A stretch of 64,000 nt of DNA from DASZUK01 sp963844575 (GCA_963844575.1 CAWJOU010000005.1:1302001-1366000), one strand, 5' to 3'. Counted from the stretch's first letter, positions 50,053-59,453 are shown. The notes: generated from the sequence alone by a model not told the origin. Program-made: numbers and translations.

Positions 50053-52194
50053 ATGTTGTCTGGGCCCGGCGGGACTGATGGGCCCGACGTCGCTCGCCCA
50101 CCCTCCAGCGGACCACCCGCCGGCCGACGTGCTGGCGCCGAGGCAGCCGACGAACCGGGAGGCGGGCCGCCGGCCGACGGCCTGCGCCGCCGACTGGCCG
50201 AGGCCGAGGCCGAGGCCGAAAAGCTCCGCATCCAGGTCGACTCGACCGAGTGGCTCGCCATGCGCTACACCGAGCAGGAGACCGAGCTCGCCAAGCTTGG
50301 CAGCGATCTGTCGGAAGCGCAGGCGGCGATCGGGCGGCTCCAGGGTCAGCGGATCGTCCGGTACGCGTCGCGGGCTCGCCGGGTGCTCGGCCGGGCCAAG
50401 CGAGCCGTCGTGCGGCCGCCAACCGCCCCCTCGCCGGCCGGCGTCGACCCGCCGTTGCGTGAGCCCTCGGCCAGCTTCGCCGAGGACCGGCGCTACGAGG
50501 CCTGGGTCGCCTGCTACGACACCGTCGACGACGACGCCCGACGGGCCATCCGGGCCCGGCTGTCGGGGTTGCGGCACCGCCCCCTGGTTTCGGTCATCCT
50601 GCCGGTGTACAACTCGCCCCAGGACTACCTGCGGCAGGCGATCGACTCCGTCGTCGGCCAGCTGTACGAGAACTGGGAGCTCTGCATCGTCGACGACTGC
50701 TCGACGGCCCCGTGGGTGCCGAAGATCCTGGAGGAGTACGCGACTGACGAGCCGCGGATCCGGGTGGAGCGGCGCGACGAGAACGGTCACATCTCGGCGT
50801 CCTCGAACACCGCCTTGGCCATGGCGAAGGGGGAGTGGGTCGCCCTCTTCGACCACGACGACCTCATGGCAGAGCACGCCCTGGCCCTGGCCGTTCTCGC
50901 CCTCGACGAGAACCCCGACGCCGGCGTCCTCTACAGCGACGAGGACAAGATCGACGAGGACGGGAGGCGCTTCTTCCCGTTCTTCAAGCCGGACTTCGAC
51001 CCGGTCCTCCTGCTGGGCGAGAACTGCGTGTCGCATCTCTGCCTGCTCCGCCGCGACCTCGTCGAGGCGGTCGGCGGCTACCGGCTGGGTTACGAGGGGA
51101 GCCAGGACTGGGACCTGGTGCTGCGGGTGGTCGAGACGCTGCAGCCCGACCAGGTCGTCCACGTCCCCCACGTCCTCTACCACTGGCGGGTCCACGCCGA
51201 GTCGACCGCCGGTTCCGTGGAGGCCAAGCCGTACGCCGCCAGTGCCGGGCAGCGGGCGGTGTCCGACCACCTGTCCAGGACCGGCCGGTCCGCAGCGGTG
51301 CAATTGATCGGCGGCACCGGCTTCAACCGCGTCCGGTGGGCGCTCCCGGACCCTGCCCCGCCGGTCAGCATCGTCGTCCTCCCCCGGAGCGGCCCGATGT
51401 TCCTGCGGTGCCTCGACAGCGTCCGGCTCTGCTCGACGTACCCGGCGATCGAGTTGGTCGTCGTCGACGACGGCACCCGGCGGCCGCCCCTGCGCCAGTT
51501 CCTGCGCGACCGGCAGGGGGGGATGACGGTGGTCCGGGTTCAGGGCGACTCGACCGATTCGGCTCTCCGGAACGTCGGGGCGCGGGCGTCCAAGGGCGAC
51601 GTCGTCTGCTTCCTCCACGACGACGTCGAGGTCCTGACCGGGAACTGGCTGGAGGAGCTCGTCGGCTTGCTGCTGCAGCCGGGTATGGGGGCGGTCGGCG
51701 CCAAGCTCCTCTATCCAGGCGGCGCTATCCAGCATGCCGGTCTCGTCGCCGGCATTGGCGGGACGGTAGGCCACGCCCACCGCTTCGTCGACCGGCTGGA
51801 GCCAGGCTACGTCGGGCGGGCGATGTTGGCCCAGTGCTTCTCGGCCGTGTCGTGGGCGTGCATGGCCGTCCGGCGGGAGGCCTTCGACGCGGTCGACGGG
51901 TTCGACGAAGGGCACCTGGCGGGGCTGTTCGGCGACGCCGACTTCTGCTTCCGGCTGGGCGAGGCCGGCTGGCAGGTGGGCTGGACGCCCCACGCCGAGC
52001 TCCTGCACCACGAGTCGACGGACGAAGGTCGCGGGACCGACGGGGAGAACGCCGTCCGGTTCGCCCGGGACATCCGCTACCTCCAGGAACGGTGGCGACC
52101 GCTCCTCGACCGGGACCCGGCCTACAACCCGAACCTGTCGGTCGCTCACGAGACCTTCCCCATGGCGTGGCCACCCCGCGTCTCGTATCGCTGA
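50053..52194 (+). CDS. Tandem GT2 glycosyltransferase, paralogue of the 46 kb gene
   Basis: 713 residues from ATG 50053. Short coiled coil (RRRLAEAEAEAEKLRIQVDS), basic patch (RIVRYASRARRVLGRAKRAV) and two GT2 domains from about 176 (VSVILPVYNSP, VDDCSTAP, ALFDHDDLMAE, YSDEDKIDEDG, EGSQDWDLVLRV) and 435 (VSIVVLPRSGP, VDDGTRRPPL, FLHDDVEVLTG, GAVGAKLLYPGGAIQHAG, DADFCFRLGEAG). Close to the neighbour at 46052 but without its 220-residue N-terminal region. In domain two the usual N-N/D-D start is FLHDD, so donor use may differ. Confidence 0.9.
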   Translation: MLSGPGGTDGPDVARPPSSGPPAGRRAGAEAADEPGGGPPADGLRRRLAEAEAEAEKLRIQVDSTEWLAMRYTEQETELAKLGSDLSEAQAAIGRLQGQRIVRYASRARRVLGRAKRAVVRPPTAPSPAGVDPPLREPSASFAEDRRYEAWVACYDTVDDDARRAIRARLSGLRHRPLVSVILPVYNSPQDYLRQAIDSVVGQLYENWELCIVDDCSTAPWVPKILEEYATDEPRIRVERRDENGHISASSNTALAMAKGEWVALFDHDDLMAEHALALAVLALDENPDAGVLYSDEDKIDEDGRRFFPFFKPDFDPVLLLGENCVSHLCLLRRDLVEAVGGYRLGYEGSQDWDLVLRVVETLQPDQVVHVPHVLYHWRVHAESTAGSVEAKPYAASAGQRAVSDHLSRTGRSAAVQLIGGTGFNRVRWALPDPAPPVSIVVLPRSGPMFLRCLDSVRLCSTYPAIELVVVDDGTRRPPLRQFLRDRQGGMTVVRVQGDSTDSALRNVGARASKGDVVCFLHDDVEVLTGNWLEELVGLLLQPGMGAVGAKLLYPGGAIQHAGLVAGIGGTVGHAHRFVDRLEPGYVGRAMLAQCFSAVSWACMAVRREAFDAVDGFDEGHLAGLFGDADFCFRLGEAGWQVGWTPHAELLHHESTDEGRGTDGENAVRFARDIRYLQERWRPLLDRDPAYNPNLSVAHETFPMAWPPRVSYR

Positions 52195-52211
52195 GTGGCG
52201 TTCGGTCGGGA

Positions 52212-52231
52212 CCGGTGAGCGTGGTCACCGG
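52212..52231. terminator. Stem-loop between convergent genes
   Basis: ccggtga (52212-52218) pairs with tcaccgg (52225-52231) around a 6-nt loop. It lies 18 bp after one glycosyltransferase stop and 35 bp from the opposing stop. No T-tract; a two-way terminator is plausible. Confidence 0.4.
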
Positions 52232-52265
52232 CGTCGTGGCCTGAGCCGCCGCGTCGCCCGTTCGC

Positions 52266-53288
52266 TCAACGAGCCAAGGCCACCCCTACCCGGTCGACGA
52301 ACCGGTCGGCGTCGCCGTACCAGTCGTCGGCGAACTGCCGACCCTGCGCCCCGAGCGTGTCGCGCAACTGTCGGTCGCCGATGGCGTCGACGCACGCCAC
52401 CAGCTCGGCCGCGTCTCGGTACCACAGGCCGCCACCTCGGGTCGCCAGCTCGGCCGCGGCCGTGGCCGCCGGTACGACCATCGGCGTGCCGTAGCGCAGG
52501 GACTCGACAGACTCCCGGGCGAGCAGCCGGCCGGGGCCGAGGTCGACGGTCACGAGAGCATGGGCGACCAGTCGCCACAGGTCGGTCCGGGTGTCGATGA
52601 CGATCCGGCCACGGAGCGACCGGGACCGCCAAGCCGAGGCGATCCCGTCCTCGACGACGACGACGTCGTGCCGGGGCAGGGCGGCGACGAGCCACGCGGC
52701 CAGCGGCGTGGGGACGTCGCGATCGGCTGCCGCCGGTCCCCGGTCGCTGAGGACGAGGACGTAGCCAGTGAACCCGAGGCCGTTGTGCCGACGCTGGGCG
52801 GCGAGCGGATGGATCGGCACGTGCAGGCCGACGGGGTGCACCGACGTCGCCGGGTGGTCGGTGTCTGGTGATGCCGCCGACGGCCTCTCCGGTGGCGCGG
52901 CGACCGACAGGAGCCGGTCGACGTCGGCCGGGACGGGGTCGCCATCGTCGACCGTCAGTACCATCGCCCGTGGGGCGAACCGCTCGATGAGGGTAAATGA
53001 GTTTTCGTCGGCCCGGTCGACCAGGACGACGTCGGGGAAGTCGTCGGCTGGCCACGTCGCGTCGTCGGTCGTCGGCCAGACACTGCCGGCGGCCGGAACG
53101 CCGAGCGGTACGAGGTCGAACAGTCCGTCGGCCCGGGCCGGGCCGGGCGCCCCGGGAACGAAGACGCGGACGTCCGCGAACCTCGACGCGGCCCCGGCGA
53201 CGCTGCGGACGACGAAGGCCCGTTCGTCACGTCCGCCCCACGTACTGCTCAGGATGGTGATCCGCCGGGCGGACCGGCGGTCACCCAT
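52266..53288 (-). CDS. Glycosyltransferase-like protein (GT-B C-terminal pattern)
   Basis: 340 residues from ATG 53288, which overlaps the upstream gene by 8 bp. The order SARRITILSSTWGGRDERAFVVRS, VDRADENSFTLIERFAPRAMVLTVDDG, YVLVLSDRGPAAADRD, VVVEDGIASAWRSRSLRGRIVIDTRTDLWRLVAHALVTVDLGPGRLL and ARESVESLRYGTPMVVPAATAAAEL is that of the nucleotide-binding half of GT-B enzymes, with the E-S-L-x-x-G-T-P motif. A typical acceptor domain is reduced. It may modify the polymer made by the neighbouring GT2s. Confidence 0.7.
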   Translation of the reverse strand: MGDRRSARRITILSSTWGGRDERAFVVRSVAGAASRFADVRVFVPGAPGPARADGLFDLVPLGVPAAGSVWPTTDDATWPADDFPDVVLVDRADENSFTLIERFAPRAMVLTVDDGDPVPADVDRLLSVAAPPERPSAASPDTDHPATSVHPVGLHVPIHPLAAQRRHNGLGFTGYVLVLSDRGPAAADRDVPTPLAAWLVAALPRHDVVVVEDGIASAWRSRSLRGRIVIDTRTDLWRLVAHALVTVDLGPGRLLARESVESLRYGTPMVVPAATAAAELATRGGGLWYRDAAELVACVDAIGDRQLRDTLGAQGRQFADDWYGDADRFVDRVGVALAR

Positions 53289-53793
53289 CCCGAGGGTGGC
53301 GCTCCCGGTCGTGGGTGGCCACTGACTCGCCGGCGAGGACCACCGGTCCGCCGGTACCCGTGCTCGGGGCGTCGTCGGCGGCGCGGCGGGCAAGCTCCGC
53401 ACGTACCCGGACGAGGTCGGCACCGAGGACGTCGACGACCTCGCCGATCACGGCCTCCAGCTCGGCCACTCGGCCGGTGAGCTCGTCGCAGCGCCGGGCC
53501 ACCGCATCGACGGCCTGGATGACGCTGGCGACGACTGCCCGGTCCCGGCGTTCGCCGGGACCGGTGACGGCCGACATCGCCGACTCGACCCGGGTGCGCA
53601 GCGAACCCCGGAGCCCCTCGCCAACCCGGTCAGCGCCGGTGGCATGGTCGGGGTCGTGGGCCTGGGCCCAGGCCTCGTGCATCGCGGCCACCGCCGGTTC
53701 GTCGCGCAACGGCGCCAGCGGATGCTGGCTGGGGACCGGTCGGGACAGGAGGGTCGGGGCGTCGTTCACGGTGTCCCGAGGGTCGAGCGCCAT
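53281..53793 (-). CDS. Coiled-coil protein of the glycan cluster
   Basis: 170 residues from ATG 53793, overlapping the upstream GT2 by 28 bp. An N-terminal hydrophilic part (LLSRPVPSQHPLAPLRDEPAV) is followed by helices with heptads (VVASVIQAVDAVARRCDELTGRVAELEAVIGEVVDVL), then a flexible tail. No enzyme motif. Similar small helical proteins between actinobacterial glycosyltransferases may act as chain-length or scaffold subunits; that is inference. Confidence 0.65.
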   Translation of the reverse strand: MALDPRDTVNDAPTLLSRPVPSQHPLAPLRDEPAVAAMHEAWAQAHDPDHATGADRVGEGLRGSLRTRVESAMSAVTGPGERRDRAVVASVIQAVDAVARRCDELTGRVAELEAVIGEVVDVLGADLVRVRAELARRAADDAPSTGTGGPVVLAGESVATHDRERHPRDG

Positions 53794-55535
53794 GCCTGCC
53801 ACCATCCCTCTTCGTCGGGCCCCCGCAACGCGCACATCGAGTCTAACCGGGTGAGGTGCCGGTTGAGGAAGGCGTCACCGGCGGCGACGAGGCCTTCCCA
53901 TCGGTCGATGAAGCGGGCGATGTCGTCGACGCTGCCGGACGTGCCTCGGCTGGGCGACTCGTAGTGGACGAGCTCGGCGAGCGGTTCGTAGACGACCCGC
54001 AGGCCTTGCCGGCGGGCCCGTAGGCAGAAGTCGATGTCGTTGAGGTCGAGCCCGAGGGAGACGTCGAACCGGCCGAGGTCGTCGAAGACGGCTCGCCGCG
54101 TGGCGAGGCAGGCGCCGGTGACGGCAGAGCAGTCCCGGGTGAGCACGGCCATGCCGAGGTAGCCGGGGGCGTCGCCGTCGAGGCCGACGAGGACGTGCCC
54201 AGCCGCTCCTCCCAGCCCGATCACGAGGCCGGCGTGCTGCACCCGGCCGGTCGGGTAGAGGAGCCGGGCTCCAACCGCCCCGACCTCCGGCCGGAGGGCC
54301 TGGGCAGCGAGCACGTCGAGCCAGCCGACGTGCCTGGCTTCGATGTCGTTGTTGAGGAAGAGGAGGACGTCGCCCCGGGCGGCGTCGACGGCGTGGTTGT
54401 TGAGAGCCGCCCAGTTGAACGGCCGGTCGTCTCGGACGACGACGACGTCCAGCCGGCCGGTCAGCCGTTCGACCAGCGTCCGGGTCTCCGGCTCGACCGA
54501 GCCGTTGTCGACGAGCACGAGCTCGAGGTCGACGTCGCCGGCGGTGGCCGAGACGGAGTCGACGCACGTCCGCAGGAACGCGGCGCCGTCGCGGAACGGG
54601 ATGATCGCGCTGACCGACGGCCGGGTACGCGCCCGGCGCTGGACGCGCCACGTGCCGGGGAGCGGGCTCGGCTGCACGGACCCGTCGTCGCCCCGGCGGG
54701 CCAGTGCTTCGGTCACCGCGCCCGGCCCGATCGGCGGTCGTGTCGCCGGAAGTCGAGGGCCGCGGTGGTAGAGCACCTCGGCAACGTGGGCGATGCGATC
54801 GGTCGTCTCGGCGGCCCGGAGCATCAGGTCGTGCTCCCAGTCTCCGCCGACCAGCGTGCCGATGCCGCCGGCCGCGTCGACGACGACCCGGCGCAGGACG
54901 AGCGGCCGACCGAGGTACGGCGTCGAGAGGAGCAGCTCGGGCGACCAGTCCGGTTTCAGGGCCGGGTCCGTCGGACCGTCGCCGGTGCCGAGACGGTCCT
55001 CGTCGGCGTACGCCACGTCGGCACCGGCCAGTGCACCGACCAGGATCGCCGTGGCGTCGGGCGCCAGCTCGTCGCCCGGGTCGAGCAGCGCGACGGCCGG
55101 AGCATCGCTGGCGGCGAAGGCGGCCGCGGCCGCGTCGGCTACTCGGGTCTCCGGCGGCAGCTCGATGACCACCGAGCGGCCGGCCGGCACGTCGTCGAGC
55201 GCTCGGGCGAGGTCGGCGTCGGCCGCCGGGTCGATGTCGCCGACGACGGCCAGCGCGAGCGTCCACCCGTCCGTGGCCTGCACAGCGACGGAGCGGACGG
55301 TGCGGTGGAGGGCGGCGGGGTCGGGCTGGTCGATGACGACGAGCCAGGCGATGTCCGAGACCGCCGGCGCGGGCGCCACAGCGGCGTCCGGCGGACGGGC
55401 GACGGTCGGCTGCACGGTGCCGGCCAGGCGCTCGGCCTCCCGTTGGCGTACCCACGTCCGATAACGGGGCAGGTCGGCAGCCACGTCCGGCCCGAGCGGC
55501 GGGAGATCACGCGGCGCGAAGAGGACCCGTTCCAT
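53766..55535 (-). CDS. Glycosyltransferase family 2 (large, rhamnosyltransferase-like)
   Basis: 589 residues from ATG 55535. Residues 60-300 form a degenerate GT-A-like domain (IAWLVVIDQPDPAALHRTVRSV, LLDPGDELAPDA, YADEDRLG). The active GT2 domain begins near 312: VSAIIPFRDGAAFLRTCVDS, LVDNGSVEPE, RPFNWAALNNHAV, LLFLNNDIEA (DxD region), GAVGARLLYPTGRVQHAG, VTGACLATRR, DLNDIDFCLRARRQG. This is the same subfamily as the two tandem enzymes. First gene of a three-gene overlapping minus-strand operon. Confidence 0.88.
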   Translation of the reverse strand: MERVLFAPRDLPPLGPDVAADLPRYRTWVRQREAERLAGTVQPTVARPPDAAVAPAPAVSDIAWLVVIDQPDPAALHRTVRSVAVQATDGWTLALAVVGDIDPAADADLARALDDVPAGRSVVIELPPETRVADAAAAAFAASDAPAVALLDPGDELAPDATAILVGALAGADVAYADEDRLGTGDGPTDPALKPDWSPELLLSTPYLGRPLVLRRVVVDAAGGIGTLVGGDWEHDLMLRAAETTDRIAHVAEVLYHRGPRLPATRPPIGPGAVTEALARRGDDGSVQPSPLPGTWRVQRRARTRPSVSAIIPFRDGAAFLRTCVDSVSATAGDVDLELVLVDNGSVEPETRTLVERLTGRLDVVVVRDDRPFNWAALNNHAVDAARGDVLLFLNNDIEARHVGWLDVLAAQALRPEVGAVGARLLYPTGRVQHAGLVIGLGGAAGHVLVGLDGDAPGYLGMAVLTRDCSAVTGACLATRRAVFDDLGRFDVSLGLDLNDIDFCLRARRQGLRVVYEPLAELVHYESPSRGTSGSVDDIARFIDRWEGLVAAGDAFLNRHLTRLDSMCALRGPDEEGWWQAWRSTLGTP

Positions 55536-55657
55536 TGTTCGGGAATCTACGGCGTGGCCGGCGACGTCACCAGGTAGGCGCCCGGATGCCGCGGCCGGGC
55601 TTGTTCTACCGGCCGGCTCACTGGCGCACCGGTCGGCCGACCTGCCACGATCCGCGA

Positions 55658-56275
55658 GTGGCTCGCACCGTCCACGTCGCCCCCCTGGAGCTCGTCGGCC
55701 GTCGCGTTACCCTCCGCACGATGGGGGACGGGGACTACGACGCATGGTTCGCGGTGCGCGACCGTTGCCGCGAGTGGTTGGTCCCGTGGGAGCCGCGTCC
55801 GAAGGGTGCGCCGCCGCCGGCCGAGGACCGCCAGAGCTTCGGCGCCCGGTGCGCCATCCGCGAGCGGGAACGCCAGCTCGGCACCGGCTACGGCTTTGGT
55901 ATCTTCGTCGAGGGGCAGTTTGCCGGGGAGATCACGCTGTCGTCCATCCAGCGCGGTCCGTTCCAGAGTGGGCATGTCGGGTACTGGATCGACCGCAGCT
56001 TGGCTGGGCGGGGATACGTGCCGGAGGCCGTCGTCACGGTCCTCCAGTTCTCGTTCGACTCGATTGGCCTGCACCGGGTCGAGATCTCGATCATCCCCCG
56101 CAACCACTCCAGCCTGCGGGTCGTCGAGAAGCTCGACATTCGCTCGGAGGGAGTGGCCGAGCGGTTCCTGGAGATCGACGGGCAGTGGGAGGACCACGCT
56201 CGGTTCGGGATCACGGCGGAAGAGTGGCAGGTTCGTCGGACGCAGCTGGTCGATTCTTGGATCAGCCAGCGTTAA
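55658..56275 (+). CDS. GNAT acetyltransferase, RimJ-like
   Basis: 205 residues from GTG 55658; an ATG at 55589 would add 23 residues. N-terminal strand LVGRRVTLRTMGDGDYDAWFAVRDRCREWLVPWEP, then FGIFVEGQFAGEITLSSIQRG, GHVGYWIDRSLAGRGYVPEAVV (acetyl-CoA pyrophosphate loop, R-G-Y/R-x-x-G/A) and LHRVEISIIPRNHSSLRVVEKL. It matches ribosomal-protein-alanine acetyltransferases. The C-terminal GITAEEW is also usual for this family. IS1380 is inserted 57 bp downstream. Confidence 0.9.
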   Translation: MARTVHVAPLELVGRRVTLRTMGDGDYDAWFAVRDRCREWLVPWEPRPKGAPPPAEDRQSFGARCAIRERERQLGTGYGFGIFVEGQFAGEITLSSIQRGPFQSGHVGYWIDRSLAGRGYVPEAVVTVLQFSFDSIGLHRVEISIIPRNHSSLRVVEKLDIRSEGVAERFLEIDGQWEDHARFGITAEEWQVRRTQLVDSWISQR

Positions 56276-56332
56276 GAGACGAAGCGCCGGCACCCTTGAG
56301 CCAGGGTCGCAATCACTGCCGCAGCTCGCTAG

Positions 56333-57994
56333 CCTCGATAATTCGTCCGGCCCCTGATCCAGGGATGCGCGTATTCGCGTAAAGAGCCCTCTCACCTGGA
56401 AGCATGACTGTTGCTGACGCAGTCAATCGCAACCAGGAGGAGGGCTCCTTGCCGGTGCACCGTAGTCGCTCGGTCCGCCGCCCCGTCGTGATGCCCGACG
56501 GCAGGAATCTGGTCTCTCACGCGGGCACCGCCCTGCTCTGCGAGCTGGCCGATCGCGTTGGGCTGACCGGGGCCATGTCGGTGGCCATGGCCGACTGTGG
56601 GATCTCCTGGCACACCCACGATCCGGGCGTGGTGCTCACCCACTTGGGTGTGGCCATCGCCGACGGGGCAGACTGCCTGGCCGATCTGGCCGCCCTCAAA
56701 GAACAAGAGGACCTCTTCGGCCCGGTGGCCTCGGTGGCGACGGCCTGGCGGGCGATCCAGGCTACGACCTCTTCGGAGCTGCGCGCCATCCCCCTCGCTT
56801 TGGCGAGCGCCCGGGCGAAGGTCTGGGAGGCGTGTCCACCAGTCGGCCCGATCGTCTTGGACTTCGACTCCACCCTGGTCACCGCCCACTCGGAGAAGGA
56901 AGACGCCGCCCCCACCTATAAGCGCGGCTTCGGCTTCAACCCACTGGCCGTGTGGTGCGACACCACCACCGAGCCGTTGGCCGCCATGCTGCGCCCGGGC
57001 AACGCGGCGCCGAACGACACCGACGATCACCTGGAGCTCTTGGAACAGGCCATGGTGGCCCTCCCGTCCGAGTACCGCCTCGGCCACGACGAGGGTGACG
57101 ATCCGGAAACCGTTGTCCATCCGATCCTGGTGCGGGCCGACTCGGCCGGGGCCACGCATCGCTTCGTCGAAGCCCTCGCCGACGCCAACTGTGACTACTC
57201 GATCGGCTTCCCGGTCGGCGGCTCGGTCCGTGACGCCCTGCTCATGGCCCAAGAGGAGGACTGGGTTGGAGCGAGAGAGCACGGCGGGGCCATCCGGGAG
57301 GGGGCGGAGGTCATCGAGCTCACCGGGCTGGTGGCCCTGTCGGGCTGGCCCGCTGACATGCGGGTCGTCTGTCGCCGGGAGCGCCCCCACCCCGGCGCCC
57401 AGCTCAGCCTGTTCGACACCCACGCCGGGTGGCGCCACACCTGCTTCATCACCAACACGGTGGGCGACGACCCCGCGGCGTTGGAGCTGCGTCACCGGGG
57501 CCACGCCCGGGTCGAGGACCGGGTGCGGTGCTGGAAGGCCTGCGGCCTTTCCAACCTGCCCTTCGACGGCTTCGGCCGCAACCAGGCCTGGGTGGCGGTC
57601 ACCTTGCTCGCCGGGGCACTCCTCGCCTGGAGCCAGCTTCTCTGCTTCGAGGGGGCACTGGCCAAGGCCGAGCCGAAGACCATGCGCCACCGGGTGCTGC
57701 ACATCGCCGGCCTCCTCGTGCGCCGCCAACGGCGCCTGGTGCTGCGCCTGGATCAACGCTGGCCGTGGGCGAGCGAGCTCGCCACCGCGTTCGTGCGCCT
57801 CCGGGCCGCGTTCCCATAGCCGAACGGGTCCCGGCGCCCGACCCGCAAGCGTGATCACGGGCGTGACAACTGAGACGGACCGGACATCTCGGAATCCTGC
57901 ACGGCCCCGGGGCGGTCATGTCAGCGCCAGCGGCTACGCGCGCTGTGATCGGGTGCCGGATGCGCTCAACTGACGGCCGGACGAATGATCGAGG
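56333..57994 (+). mobile_element. Complete IS1380-family insertion sequence
   Basis: Length 1662 bp. Terminal inverted repeats are 56333-56352 (cctcgataattcgtccggcc) and 57975-57994, 20 bp with one mismatch, starting with CC as in the family. Flanking ctag at 56329-56332 and 57995-57998 is a 4-bp target duplication. One transposase gene fills it. The element looks intact and the direct repeats indicate insertion by simple transposition. Confidence 0.9.
56404..57819 (+). CDS. IS1380-family transposase
   Basis: 471 residues from ATG 56404 (GTG 56455 is an alternative). DDE-type: Asp in VLDFDSTLVTAHSEKE, then YKRGFGFNPLAVWCD, MLRPGNAAPNDTDDH, LVRADSAGATHRFVEAL (second Asp), and RVEDRVRCWKACGLSNLPFDGFGRNQAWVAV with a Glu in place for the third acid (VEDRVR). 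The C-terminal LRHRVLHIAGLLVRR-like helices are standard. Full family length and no frameshift, so it is probably active. Confidence 0.93.
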   Translation: MTVADAVNRNQEEGSLPVHRSRSVRRPVVMPDGRNLVSHAGTALLCELADRVGLTGAMSVAMADCGISWHTHDPGVVLTHLGVAIADGADCLADLAALKEQEDLFGPVASVATAWRAIQATTSSELRAIPLALASARAKVWEACPPVGPIVLDFDSTLVTAHSEKEDAAPTYKRGFGFNPLAVWCDTTTEPLAAMLRPGNAAPNDTDDHLELLEQAMVALPSEYRLGHDEGDDPETVVHPILVRADSAGATHRFVEALADANCDYSIGFPVGGSVRDALLMAQEEDWVGAREHGGAIREGAEVIELTGLVALSGWPADMRVVCRRERPHPGAQLSLFDTHAGWRHTCFITNTVGDDPAALELRHRGHARVEDRVRCWKACGLSNLPFDGFGRNQAWVAVTLLAGALLAWSQLLCFEGALAKAEPKTMRHRVLHIAGLLVRRQRRLVLRLDQRWPWASELATAFVRLRAAFP

Positions 57995-57998
57995 CTAG

Positions 57999-58413
57999 GT
58001 GTCGCGTCGGAGGCCACTATGCAGCCAGGCGCCGCCGGCGGTCGTCGAAGCGTGCTGGGTTCCTTCGGATCGATGAGCACAGCCGCGGATCCCGGTCCGG
58101 CTGCCTGGCGTACCTCTTCGATCCTTCCCAGGCCGCCCAACATGGCCTCGTTGTTCTTGATCGTGTCTCCGATTGTGCTCCATCCGCCGGGCACTTTTAG
58201 AGGGTAACCAAACAGCAGCCAGATGTCCCGGTGGGTAGCAGCCCGCATGATGGATACCGCCGGTGAGGATGAACATCCGGGGGAGCCCTGGTACGAGAAG
58301 CTCCCGGTGATGGGGAAGCCGAGCATCCAGTGGTAGTAGACGGCGGGCCCCATGTCGTATCCCTGCACGAAAACCGAGTCACCAGGTTGCAGTTGCGACT
58401 CGATCAGTTTTGA
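57999..58413 (-). pseudogene. C-terminal piece of a membrane glycosyltransferase-like protein, hit by IS1380
   Basis: The minus-strand frame is open only up to a TGA at 58414 and ends in the IS. Residues look native: ESQLQPGDSVFVQGYDMGP, VYYHWMLGFPITGSFSYQGSPGC, HRDIWLLFGYPLKVPGGW. This resembles the soluble C-terminal domain of GT39/ArnT-like mannosyltransferases, which is only a weak guess. The IS sits within a few codons of the original end; removing it gives an in-frame stop 6 codons later. The 5' end is lost, so the gene was already dead or truncated. Confidence 0.5.
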
Positions 58414-58659
58414 TCAGAGGCCGGATCGGCTGGCAGCCCGAATCCACAATGGGGACTTGTGCGGTTCCGTACCTCGATCGGCGATCGCATCGTCAACCTT
58501 CGCTGGCGACGCCTCGGGGGGGGGCGTAGCTAGTCCTGTCTGCATCCTACTGCCGAACTCCTCGGTCAGTAACGTTCACCGCTAGACCTGACAGACCCGA
58601 TTGCTAATCCACCTGAAAGTCATCCACGCCCTGCGGTTCAACAGCCCGATCTGCATCAG

Positions 58660-59310
58660 CCACGACTAGACACCCGTAGTCGGGCGAAGGCGGCGAGGAG
58701 CGTCGGCCCACGGCCAGGTCCGTGGCAAACGCAGCGTGAGGATGCGTGCGCCCCGGCACCACCCGGACGGCGGTGTGCCACAGCGCACCGGAGCCGCTTG
58801 GGCTCGGCCGGGCGAGCTCACCGTCGAGACAGATGGTCGCCAGCCAGGCCATCAGGTCGACGGCCAACGGCCAGCTGGAACCAGGTGTCGTTGGTGGCCA
58901 CGTCCCGAAAGGTTGTGGATCCCGGTCTGCTTGGCGCAGCGAATGCGGTCCGCCACCCGGGAATGTCCCGGTGACGAAGTTCGAGGTCGGCCACCGTTCC
59001 CGCCGAGTTGGTTGCGAAACACTGGTGGCGGAGCTCGGCCGATAGATCAAAGACGCTGAGCTGGGCCCCGGAATGGGGCCGCTCCCGGCGGCAGAGGATC
59101 CGCAGGTCCTTGTCCCAGCCCTCCAGGCCGACAAGATCGGTGAGCTCGATCATCCGGGCGCCTTCCCGGCGAGCGCCGTCAGCCTCGATCGCCGGCACCC
59201 AGTCCCCTTCTTTGGCCATGAGTAGGGCATCTTGGAGGCGCCAGTCGACCGGGAACCCGATCGAGACCTCGTAGGTTGCGCTCAAGGCACTTGTCCAGCG
59301 CCACAGAGAA
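58660..59310 (-). pseudogene. Degenerate second IS1380-family transposase
   Basis: The minus strand encodes the latter half of an IS1380 transposase: IGFPVDWRLQDALLMAKEGDW, IELTDLVGLEGWDKDLRILCRRERPHSGAQLSVFD, RHQCFATNSAGTVADLELRHRD and FRDVATNDTWFQLA. Near 58860 a 7-bp tandem duplication (tggccgt) shifts the frame, after which VDLMAWLATICLDGELA continues. The N-terminal catalytic half is absent. It is related to but clearly different from the intact copy at 56333. No terminal repeats found. Confidence 0.75.
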
Positions 59311-59453
59311 GGTGCTGTAAAGAGCCTCTTGACTTCACGAACAAGTCGGGTATTAATTGGCAAAACTCAGTTTTGTAAGACATCGCGAAGCCAGAATAAA
59401 CGGTAACTTAAAAAATTCCATTGAATAAGCGAGATTTTCTAAGGGGTTGATGG

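Noticed and set aside
50175..51307. Second plus-strand product overlapping the tandem GT2 (part of a 710-codon frame from 49175)
   Set aside because: Runs antisense to ppx and out of frame with the GT2; Arg/Ser/Pro-rich shadow composition.
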